The notes beneath the pieces are model-generated. The model saw nothing but the letters and a program-made list of their open reading frames with translations, ran no database searches and was not told the origin of the DNA. Shown piece after piece: positions 13,711 to 18,988 of a stretch of DNA of 18,988 nucleotides. Every line of letters begins with the position of its first letter. Positions within the stretch are counted from its first letter, which is position 1. The position numbers and the translations under genes were made by a program. The stretch is from an uncultured Lachnospiraceae bacterium (GTDB lineage: Bacteria; Bacillota; Clostridia; Lachnospirales; Lachnospiraceae): positions 1 to 18,988 of the forward strand of contig CACZQT010000143.1 of NCBI GenBank assembly GCA_902783295.1, written 5' to 3'.

Positions 13711-15420
13711 TTAGTCCAGCACGTTGCGGATGCTTACAACACTCCGGTAATTCCAGGAAGAAACCCGTACACCGGAATTTTCATTCGAAGCGTGAACCAC
13801 TTCACCGCCGCCGATATAGATGCCTACATGGCCATCGTAGCAGATGATATCACCGGGCTGCTTGTTGGAAGATTTTACGCCATAGCCTGCACCGGCCTGA
13901 GAATCAGAATCCCTGGGCAGACTCACGCCGAAGTGCCGGAAAACCTGCTGCACGAAGCCGGAGCAGTCCACGCCGGAACTGAGGCTGTTGCCGCCGTATA
14001 CATAAGGCACTTCACCCACGAAAGACAGAGCGTAATCCACGATCTCATCGCGGTCAGAGCTGGAGTAGCCGCCATTCACCTGTTCTACCGGCTCATCATC
14101 CATATCATCAGCCGCTTCATCCGCGTATCTGACAACCGGTTCATCATCATCGTCGTCATCATCGTCATCATCAAACGTGACTACCGGTTCATCATCGTCA
14201 TCGTCGTCATCGCTGCTGTCGTCATCGTCATCATCGTCGTCATCGCTGTAATAGCTGTCATCATCATCGTCGTCATCATCATCGTCATCATCGTAATAGG
14301 TGACAGCTTCTTCGTCATCATCGTCATAATAGGTGACGTCATCGTCATCGTCATAATAGGTGACGTCATCATCGTCATCATCATAGTAAGGAACCGCGTC
14401 TTCATCATCATAGACGGCCATATCATCATCGTCGTCATCATAATAAGTAACCGCGTCTTCCTCTTCGCGGGCTGCTTCTTCCGCCGCTTTTCTCCGGGCT
14501 TCTTCTGCGCGTTCCGCTGCCCGTTCTTCTTCAATAGATACGGCCTTTTCGAACTCTACCGTGTAATCCACATAGAGATCATCCACATATCCGACCTTGT
14601 CGCCGGCCTTCAGTTTCGCGTAACCATTGCTCTGACTGAGAACCACATAGGTCTCGTCTTCGCCCAGAAGGTCGACTACAGAACTGTCAATGTCTGCGCT
14701 GGAATGCATCCGAAGCGCTCTTGCCGTTACGGTAGCTTTTACAGTCCCGACTTCTTCGGCAATATCTTCCGCTTCATCCCCGGTCACAAAATAGTCAGCC
14801 TTTACATAACCTTCTACAGAACCGGAACGGATCTTATACCAGCGGCCGTCTTCCCGCTCCACAGTCTTCAGGATCGTACCTGCACCGTTGTTCGGGATGC
14901 GGCCGACCATCTTGCTTTCGGTTGTGGCTTCCTCGCGGACACGAACACTGCTCCTCACCTGAGCAATTGCTACATTATCGTATGGAGAAGGTTCATATTC
15001 CGGTTCAGAATCCCAGTTTTCCTGTCTGACAGGCTCGGATTCGGGTTCCGCAGCTGCAGCGGGGGCTTCCTCGTCTGTATTTTCAGGGGCCTCCTCTTCG
15101 GCCACATCTTCTGCCTCCGTATTCTGCACGGCAGCGATTCCGCCGAAATAAGATGTCCCTGCAGCTTCCACCTCTGCCTCAGTCTCCGGTTCAGCCGCCG
15201 TGCTCTGTCCGGTCTGTACAGCAGCAATCCCGCCGTAATAAACTGTCCCCGCAGCTTTCACAGCTGCTTCGGTCTCCGGCTGTGCTTCCGTACTCTGTCC
15301 GGACTGTACAGCAGAAATACCGGCCATACCGCCCATCGCATACATCGGAGTTGAAGCCGCCATGGAACCGGCAACTCCCAACGCCAGGATCTGTATCCAC
15401 AATTTCTTATTCTCTCTCAT
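13711..15420 (-). CDS. Secreted SH3 / NlpC-P60 cell-wall hydrolase with poly-aspartate linker
   Basis: A 569-residue exported protein, probably a peptidoglycan DL- or LD-endopeptidase. Parts in order: signal peptide (about 1-28, cleavage near MYA), two and a half 30-residue repeats beginning GG/AGIxAVQ (33-102), an acidic Pro/Glu stretch, two bacterial SH3-like domains (about 152-212 and 227-287), a charged helical segment rich in Glu/Arg/Ala (292-322), an Asp-rich linker with YYDDDD units (322-434), and the C-terminal NlpC/P60 domain (457-569) with C486 in GVDCSGF, H531 in GHVGIYIG and H543 in VVHASN. The ATG at 15420 follows GGAGGTG by 9 bases. A strong promoter and a WalR-like site precede it. 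The Asp linker is unusual for the family. Confidence 0.92.
   Translation of the reverse strand: MRENKKLWIQILALGVAGSMAASTPMYAMGGMAGISAVQSGQSTEAQPETEAAVKAAGTVYYGGIAAVQTGQSTAAEPETEAEVEAAGTSYFGGIAAVQNTEAEDVAEEEAPENTDEEAPAAAAEPESEPVRQENWDSEPEYEPSPYDNVAIAQVRSSVRVREEATTESKMVGRIPNNGAGTILKTVEREDGRWYKIRSGSVEGYVKADYFVTGDEAEDIAEEVGTVKATVTARALRMHSSADIDSSVVDLLGEDETYVVLSQSNGYAKLKAGDKVGYVDDLYVDYTVEFEKAVSIEEERAAERAEEARRKAAEEAAREEEDAVTYYDDDDDDMAVYDDEDAVPYYDDDDDDVTYYDDDDDVTYYDDDDEEAVTYYDDDDDDDDDDDDSYYSDDDDDDDDDSSDDDDDDDEPVVTFDDDDDDDDDDEPVVRYADEAADDMDDEPVEQVNGGYSSSDRDEIVDYALSFVGEVPYVYGGNSLSSGVDCSGFVQQVFRHFGVSLPRDSDSQAGAGYGVKSSNKQPGDIICYDGHVGIYIGGGEVVHASNENSGVRVSSWNYRSVVSIRNVLD
14119..14457 (-). repeat. Aspartate-coding triplet repeat region inside the hydrolase gene
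   Basis: About 110 codons made mainly of mixed GAT and GAC, with interspersed TAT, GTG and ACC codons, giving units of the type VTYYDDDDD and runs of up to 12 Asp. On the plus strand it appears as repeated TCATCG triplets. Alternation of GAT and GAC limits but does not remove slippage potential. Changes in multiples of three would keep the frame. Confidence 0.85.
15115..15324 (-). repeat. 90-base tandem repeats in the hydrolase N-terminus
   Basis: Two full 90-base units (15235-15324 and 15145-15234) plus about 30 bases of a third encode similar 30-residue peptides that begin AGISAVQSGQST / GGIAAVQTGQST and end GTVYY / GTSYF. They follow the signal peptide directly. Confidence 0.8.
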
Positions 15421-15445
15421 TTTCCAAAACACCTCCGCGTTCATA

Positions 15446-15462
15446 TGTTACACAATTGTTAC
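15446..15462 (+). promoter_or_regulatory. WalR-like direct repeat in the hydrolase leader
   Basis: TGTTAC-ACAAT-TGTTAC on the plus strand matches the published WalR (YycF) consensus, two TGTWAH hexamers spaced by five bases. It sits just downstream of the predicted transcription start (near 15468) and before the Shine-Dalgarno sequence of a cell-wall hydrolase, the typical class of WalR target. Binding there would be expected to repress rather than activate. Confidence 0.5.
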
Positions 15463-15474
15463 GCGTTTGAATCA

Positions 15475-15503
15475 AATATATCAATTCGCCCCGTGAAAGT
15501 CAA
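15475..15503 (-). promoter_or_regulatory. Promoter of the NlpC/P60 hydrolase gene
   Basis: On the minus strand -35 TTGACT (15498-15503), a 17-base spacer and -10 TATATT (15475-15480), about 55 bases before the ATG. Upstream, bases 15504-15690 are AT-rich with no supported gene. Confidence 0.8.
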
Positions 15504-15696
15504 GGATAATTTTGCGAATATGTGACATTTCGGACTTTTTATTTATGTGTCGCTTCATATTTTCGTTATATATGCAAAGAATTCTTCTTTTTCTCCATAA
15601 TTCCATTCTTTTTCCCGCAAAAATATACTTTCTTTTAATCCCGGAAAACTGCCGTATCCCGAGTCTTCAGCATCGTTTCCCTCTCTTCTGTTTCTC

Positions 15697-15725
15697 TTGA
15701 CAGCCTCCTGCTGCCGTGATAGCAT
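15697..15725 (+). promoter_or_regulatory. Probable promoter of the FMN riboswitch-ribU transcript
   Basis: Perfect -35 TTGACA (15697-15702), 17-base spacer, -10 TAGCAT (15720-15725). This would give about 120 bases of leader before the riboswitch, including a small hairpin CCATGGG (15820-15826) with CCCATGG (15836-15842). Confidence 0.55.
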
Positions 15726-15850
15726 ATATCAGAAATATCATATAGGAAGTTTAAAGCTGCCCGCCGAATATGCGCCAGTACAAACACGGTGCATGCTCTC
15801 CGGGCCTATCACACAAAAACCATGGGAAAGCAATCCCCATGGGAACAATC

Positions 15851-15956
15851 TCTTCAGGGCGGGGTGAAAGTCCCCACCGGCGGTGACAGTCCGCGAGCCG
15901 AAAGGCATGAACCGGTGCAATTCCGGTACCGACGGTATAGTCCGGATGAAAGAAGA
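15851..15956 (+). ncRNA. FMN riboswitch (RFN element)
   Basis: All conserved blocks of the RFN aptamer are readable in order: AGGGCGGGGTGAAAGTCCCC, ACCGGCGGTGACAG, CCGCGAGCC, ACCGGTGCAATTCCGGTACC, GACGGTATAGTCCGGATG. The closing P1 helix is TCTTC (15851-15855) with GAAGA (15952-15956). It senses flavin mononucleotide and sits directly before a terminator and ribU, so riboflavin uptake would be shut off when FMN is plentiful. Confidence 0.98.
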
Positions 15957-15979
15957 TGGCTGCTTGCACGCACGTTCTG

Positions 15980-16004
15980 CCCCGGAGTTTCTCCGGGGTT
16001 TTTT
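15980..16004 (+). terminator. Riboswitch-controlled intrinsic terminator
   Basis: CCCCGGAG-TTT-CTCCGGGG followed by TTTTTT, between the FMN aptamer and the ribU ribosome binding site. TCCGG in the aptamer's 3' part could pair with its CCGGA to form an antiterminator, the usual FMN-riboswitch mechanism. Confidence 0.92.
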
Positions 16005-16025
16005 ATTCCGAAAGGAGGAATTACC

Positions 16026-16697
16026 ATGAAACAAAACCAGAAAACATTCCGCCCCGACACGAAAAGCATCACTCTCCTGGCCATGCTCTGCGCGATCGCT
16101 TTTGTTGCAAAGCTGCTCTCCCGCCTTCTTCCTGACGTGGCCGGTTTCCTGTCCTTCGACCTGAAAGATGTCGTGATCGTGATCAGCGGTTTTATGCTCG
16201 GCGTCCTGCCTGCAGCTCTGGTTGCCATCGTGACGTCTCTGATCGAAATGATAACCGTCAGTTCGACAGGGCCTATCGGCCTGATTATGAATATTCTGGC
16301 CAGCTGCTCTTTCGCCTGTATTGCAGCCGCCCTTTACCAGAGAAAGCGGACCATGGCAAATGCTGTCCTTGGGCTGGTGGCAGGTACTCTTTGCATGACC
16401 GCTCTGATGCTTCTCTGGAACTGGCTGATTACCCCTCTTTATATGAAAGTTCCCAGGGAAGTTGTTGCCGGCATGCTCCTTTCTGTGTTCCTTCCGTTTA
16501 ATCTGGTAAAAGGAGGTATCAACGCCACCCTTGCCATGCTGCTTTACAAACCTGTAGCAACTGCACTGCGCAGGGCAGGCCTGCTGGAATCCGGCTCTGC
16601 AGGAAAACACAGCACAAGATGGGGCGTCGTGGCTGTTTCCTCCGTCCTTTTCGTTACCTTCCTCCTGCTGGCCCTCGTACTGGCAGGCGTATTGTAA
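16026..16697 (+). CDS. ribU: Riboflavin ECF transporter substrate-binding subunit
   Basis: A 223-residue membrane protein with about six hydrophobic segments, the S component of an energy-coupling factor transporter for riboflavin. It needs the shared EcfA/A'/T module, which is not in this window. Family features include the N-terminal membrane helix LAMLCAIAFVAKL, the phrase FLSFDLKDVVIVISGFMLG (about 42-60) and the later MNILASCSFACIAA and FLPFNLVKGGINA. The FMN riboswitch immediately upstream independently supports riboflavin as substrate. AAAGGAGGA ends 6 bases before the ATG. The long in-frame upstream extension crosses the riboswitch and terminator and is not coding. It ends in a bidirectional terminator shared with azlD. 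Confidence 0.95.
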   Translation: MKQNQKTFRPDTKSITLLAMLCAIAFVAKLLSRLLPDVAGFLSFDLKDVVIVISGFMLGVLPAALVAIVTSLIEMITVSSTGPIGLIMNILASCSFACIAAALYQRKRTMANAVLGLVAGTLCMTALMLLWNWLITPLYMKVPREVVAGMLLSVFLPFNLVKGGINATLAMLLYKPVATALRRAGLLESGSAGKHSTRWGVVAVSSVLFVTFLLLALVLAGVL

Positions 16698-16710
16698 AGA
16701 AAAAGAGTTT

Positions 16711-16818
16711 CGCTGATCGAGCAGGAGGAGGCTTGCCTCTCCTGCTCAGTGTACGGGATGCGTTCGGCGTAAGCCGAAATGATTCCTTACGCAGCCCCTG
16801 CGCATCCCCCCGGAGGAT
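16711..16818. repeat. Palindromic intergenic element (copy B) in the ribU 3' region
   Basis: A hairpin at 16719-16747 (GAGCAGGAG with CTCCTGCTC plus an inner AGG/CCT after a one-base bulge) is followed by outer arms GGGATGCG (16755-16762) and CGCATCCC (16801-16808) enclosing TTCGGC-GTAA-GCCGAA (16763-16778). Shared with copy A in the same order: CGCTGAT, then GATGCG/AATGCG, then TTCCTTA followed by GCA, then CTGCG[CT]ATCC and CCGGA. Confidence 0.5.
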
Positions 16819-16857
16819 TTTATCTCATAGGTAATCCGGAGAAATTTCCTGTGATAT

Positions 16858-16918
16858 AAAAAAACGAGGCCGTGAAAAACCGGGAGCTTATCCTCCCTTT
16901 TTCACAGCCTCGTTTTTT
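16858..16918. terminator. Bidirectional terminator between convergent ribU and azlD
   Basis: Long arms: A-run, CGAGGC, one mismatch, GTGAAAAA on the left; TTTTTCAC, mismatch, GCCTCG, T-run on the right; inner GGGAG-CTTATC-CTCCC. The A and T tails permit termination of both convergent transcripts. The remaining 16919-16992 holds nothing recognisable. Confidence 0.93.
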
Positions 16919-16992
16919 GTTATTCATATTTACATTCTGCAGCCAGATCTGCATTCAAAGAGACGGCTGGCGAAGATATCGAACCTGCGTTT

Positions 16993-17301
16993 TTACAACA
17001 GGAAAAGTTCACTTATAAAAACAGCAGCACAGGCGCCAAGCGCTACACGGAAAAGGTTGCCGTCCACATAAGCCAGAACCACGCCCGCTGCCAGACCGAT
17101 CCAGGCTGAAGCAGGGCTTCCGGTCGCGGAAAGAATCGCGGGAAATGTCATCACCGCAAGGGTCACATACGGCACATAGTACAGGAAAGAACGCAGAAAC
17201 GGACTTTTGATTTCCCGACGGATCAAGGTCAGGGGAATGGCCCGGACTGCATAGATAGTTATAGCTGCCACCAGCAGATAGATATTCGTGCTGATCTTCA
17301 T
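16993..17301 (-). CDS. azlD: AzlD family branched-chain amino acid export subunit
   Basis: A 102-residue, almost wholly hydrophobic protein with three to four membrane segments and the family feature AIPLTLIRREIKSPFLRSFLYYVPYVTLAVMT split over residues about 21-52. With AzlC it forms a two-component permease that exports branched-chain amino acids and their analogues. The ATG overlaps the azlC stop by four bases (ATGA), so translation is coupled. A longer reading of the frame would run into azlC and is not used. Confidence 0.93.
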   Translation of the reverse strand: MKISTNIYLLVAAITIYAVRAIPLTLIRREIKSPFLRSFLYYVPYVTLAVMTFPAILSATGSPASAWIGLAAGVVLAYVDGNLFRVALGACAAVFISELFLL

Positions 17302-18038
17302 GACGCCTGTCCCCCTTCCTCTTCTTTCACCGGTCGCAGGATCGCTGCAGCCGAAGCAATGAGCAGTGTCAGGATAATAATGCGGGTCCCGGAGGAAATC
17401 TCCCGCAGCACCGGAAGAATGGACATCAGCCAGCTCGACAGCATGGAAATGATGACTACCGCTGCTATAACCAGGTTTTTCCTGGCCGGAGGAATAATTA
17501 CCGCCAGAAACATTCCGTACAGAGCTACTCCCAGTGCATTGGCTGCCGCTGTCGGAAGAATCGATCCGAGTGCTGCCCCCAGGGCTGTTCCGGCTGTCCA
17601 TCCCGGAGCTGCCACAACAGCCATTCCTACATTATACATCGGATCCAGTTTTCCCTTCACCGTAACAGCGAGAGCAAATATCTCATCTGTCACACAATAG
17701 GACATCATCAGACGTTTCGCGAACCCTGTCCTGCTCTCGATCTTCTGAGACAAAGCCGTTGACATCAGCAGATAGCGCATATTGACTACAACGGTTGTAA
17801 CTGCCATCACCAGAAGTCCGGCGTTGCCGCCGATCACTGTAATAGCTGCAAATTCCCCGGCTGACGCCAGCATCGTCAGCGACATTACAGCGGACTGCAG
17901 CACAGAAAGCCCCATCTGCTTAGCTGTGATTCCCAGGGCGAAGGCGACCGCAAAATACCCTGCACTGATCGGAATCCCATCCCTCATGCCGCGGCGGAAC
18001 CAGCGCACACTGCTTCCTTCCTTCTCTTCCTGATGCAT
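17298..18038 (-). CDS. azlC: AzlC family branched-chain amino acid permease
   Basis: A 246-residue membrane protein and partner of AzlD. Conserved AzlC features are the opening FRRGMRDGIPISAGYFAVAF (about 14-33), the small-residue helix ASAGEFAA, and the motif SYCVTDEIFAL (about 112-122). The ATG at 18038 follows GGGGAGGAA by about 9 bases; the longer open frame upstream overlaps the preceding gene. It begins 23 bases after that gene's stop, so the two small unknown genes and azlCD probably form one transcript. Confidence 0.93.
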   Translation of the reverse strand: MHQEEKEGSSVRWFRRGMRDGIPISAGYFAVAFALGITAKQMGLSVLQSAVMSLTMLASAGEFAAITVIGGNAGLLVMAVTTVVVNMRYLLMSTALSQKIESRTGFAKRLMMSYCVTDEIFALAVTVKGKLDPMYNVGMAVVAAPGWTAGTALGAALGSILPTAAANALGVALYGMFLAVIIPPARKNLVIAAVVIISMLSSWLMSILPVLREISSGTRIIILTLLIASAAAILRPVKEEEGGQAS

Positions 18039-18061
18039 AATCTTACTTCCTCCCCGACTGT

Positions 18062-18436
18062 TTACCGTGGCGCTGTCCCGTTCAGGACGGCTTCTCTGGA
18101 CCAGTTTTCTATCTTTATGGCAGGATTTACCTCGCACAGAAGGCGGATCAGTTCTTCCGCATTCTCCTTCTTCTCTACCATAAGATTCACTTTCTTTTCA
18201 TCTCCGTGATCCAGGCGTACAACAAAAACCGGAAGACCTTTCCCGCAGCAGCCGGTGACGTTAAGCTGCGATGTCTGAATCCAGGTCCTCCGGATATCAG
18301 AAATCAGAAGATACTGTTCTTTTGGAAAATAAACCGCTTCCCGGCTGACCTTGTACTGCTCGATATGCCTGCCGTTCTTCGCGTCTGACTTCGGGTCAGT
18401 AACAACATGTCCTTCCAGATAAGGCTTCCATGACAT
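18062..18436 (-). CDS. Unknown small protein, paralog of its upstream neighbour
   Basis: A 124-residue soluble protein I do not recognise by name. It has no signal peptide or membrane segment. Residues about 24-100 look like one compact alpha/beta domain: strands with EQYKVSREAVYFP (26-38), LLISDIRR (43-50), a CC pair at 63-64, PVFVVRL, KVNLMVE, and a closing helix ENAEELIRLL. This order, six or seven strands then a helix, would fit a pleckstrin-homology-like fold, which is inference. It matches the upstream gene along this whole length. AGGAGGTG, lying inside the end of the upstream gene, precedes the ATG; the two genes are one base apart. Confidence 0.8.
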   Translation of the reverse strand: MSWKPYLEGHVVTDPKSDAKNGRHIEQYKVSREAVYFPKEQYLLISDIRRTWIQTSQLNVTGCCGKGLPVFVVRLDHGDEKKVNLMVEKKENAEELIRLLCEVNPAIKIENWSREAVLNGTAPR

Positions 18437-18437
18437 A

Positions 18438-18782
18438 TCAGGCACCTCCTGTCTGCAGGGCATCCACGGCACCGATCACCGCGGCCACGCTTTTTTCCTT
18501 CTCTATTTCCAGAACAACTTCCTTTCCGTGAAAGAAAAGCCGCACGCTGGGCACTTCCATGGAAAAAGGACAGACCCCGTTTTCAGATTCGATCAGCCGG
18601 GTGACGCGCCGGATTTTTTCAATATCGGCAAGCGGCAGGTATTCCCACACAAAGCCTGCCGGAAAGTAAAGCGCTTTGCGGCCAAGGCGGTATTTTTCCA
18701 TCCGTCTGCTCTCCCGGAAATCCGTACGGACATCTTCCAGTTCTGTACTTTCTGCCAGAGGCCGGAGTCTTTGAAAAAGCAT
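18438..18782 (-). CDS. Unknown small protein, first gene of the azlCD cluster
   Basis: A 114-residue soluble protein without recognised name. Its MEKYRLGRKALYFP (28-41), LPLADIEKIRRV (49-60), VPSVRLFFHGKEVVLEIE (77-94) and final helix KSVAAVIGAVDAL align with the downstream gene, showing ancient tandem duplication. GGGAGG lies 4-5 bases before the ATG. A role connected with azlCD is suggested only by position. No convincing promoter is seen in 18783-18988. Confidence 0.78.
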   Translation of the reverse strand: MLFQRLRPLAESTELEDVRTDFRESRRMEKYRLGRKALYFPAGFVWEYLPLADIEKIRRVTRLIESENGVCPFSMEVPSVRLFFHGKEVVLEIEKEKSVAAVIGAVDALQTGGA

Positions 18783-18860
18783 GATTCCTCCCTGTTTTTA
18801 AGCTTTCCTGTTTCGTAAACGATTCTGCTTCTGAACAATTCCGTTTTTTCTGATATCTCC

Positions 18861-18968
18861 TGTTCGACCCGAACATGGTTACGGATTGTTTCGCGCTTCG
18901 TGCTCTCACAATCCTGCGATACATTCGTATTTCGTGGGGCCCCCGCCCCACTGCATACTCATGTATCG
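18861..18968. repeat. Stack of nested hairpins upstream of the unknown-azlCD cluster (copy C)
   Basis: Three units in a row: TGTTCG-ACC-CGAACA (18861-18875); GGATTGT (18883-18889) with ACAATCC (18908-18914) around GCGC-TTC-GTGC; and a nested structure in which CGATACAT/ATGTATCG (18917-18924, 18961-18968) encloses GTAT/ATAC (18927-18930, 18955-18958) and GTGGGGC/GCCCCAC (18934-18940, 18945-18951) with loop CCCC. The internal loops are symmetric (2/2 and 3/3). GCGCTTCGTGCT also occurs, inverted, in copy A. No ORF is supported in 18783-18988. Confidence 0.6.
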
Positions 18969-18988
18969 GCGTGTCATAAACTATGGCC

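Noticed and set aside
13690..15354. 554-codon open frame on the plus strand antisense to the NlpC/P60 gene
   Set aside because: It is created by the Asp triplet repeats read on the other strand as Ile/Val/Ile runs. It has no ribosome binding site or domain, and the minus-strand gene has clear motifs and a promoter.
15789..16025. N-terminal extension of ribU
   Set aside because: The open frame crosses the FMN riboswitch and its terminator; the proper start at 16026 has an excellent ribosome binding site and matches family length.
18861..18875. LexA-type SOS box
   Set aside because: The half-sites are TGTTCG-ACC-CGAACA, the reverse of the Gram-positive order GAAC...GTTC, and no SOS gene is adjacent.
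1..18988. CRISPR array, transposase, integrase or prophage genes
   Set aside because: No regularly spaced direct repeats of CRISPR type and no recognisable mobile-element proteins in any frame; the triplet and 90-base repeats are coding.

Overview
The window reads as chromosome from a Gram-positive Clostridia-type bacterium, most likely a gut Lachnospiraceae or relative. This rests on gene content and order: secA followed by prfB, a long-form ribosome hibernation factor, an FMN-riboswitch-controlled ECF riboflavin transporter subunit, a secreted SH3/NlpC-P60 cell-wall hydrolase with a WalR-like site, strong AGGAGG-type ribosome binding sites, and a tRNA gene without encoded CCA. The taxon is inferred. 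No phage, transposase, CRISPR array or defence cassette is visible; this is mainly a housekeeping region with interesting intergenic DNA.

Layout. (1) 1-232: tRNA-Ser(UGA) and tRNA-Gly(GCC), both minus strand, each with its own consensus-like promoter; the Gly promoter has A-tracts upstream. (2) 379-4771, minus strand, read tex > rimI > rnz > formate/nitrite-family channel: tex and rimI overlap by 4 bases and rimI-rnz are 16 bases apart. (3) 4772-5074: a gene-poor, strongly structured stretch holding a four-hairpin tex leader (also readable as a 52-codon ORF) and a palindromic repeat. (4) 5075-9997, minus strand, secA > prfB > hom with gaps of 10 and 17 bases, behind a good promoter at 10091-10119. 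(5) 10171-12633, minus strand: an MBOAT acyltransferase and an SGNH-type protein, a two-gene polymer O-acylation unit. (6) 12634-13012: divergent control region with a multi-hairpin element, an extended -10 promoter and a possible 26-residue TTG-start ORF ahead of hpf (13013-13537, plus). (7) 13711-15420, minus strand: a secreted NlpC/P60 hydrolase with two SH3-like domains, 30-residue repeats and a very long aspartate-rich linker. (8) 15697-16918, plus strand: promoter, FMN riboswitch, intrinsic terminator, ribU, a palindromic element and a bidirectional terminator. (9) 16993-18782, minus strand: two small paralogous unknown proteins followed by azlC-azlD, tightly packed. (10) 18783-18988: no gene, but a stack of nested hairpins.

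Functional links. tex, rimI, rnz, prfB, hpf and the tRNAs concern translation and RNA metabolism; RNase Z is the enzyme expected to trim the CCA-less tRNA-Gly. SecA would export the NlpC/P60 protein. The least explained signals are the structured intergenic elements at 4785-5036, 12774-12838, 16711-16818 and 18861-18968, some of which share sequence; the small leader ORFs before tex and hpf; the poly-Asp hydrolase with the WalR-like site; and the two tandem unknown paralogs upstream of azlCD.
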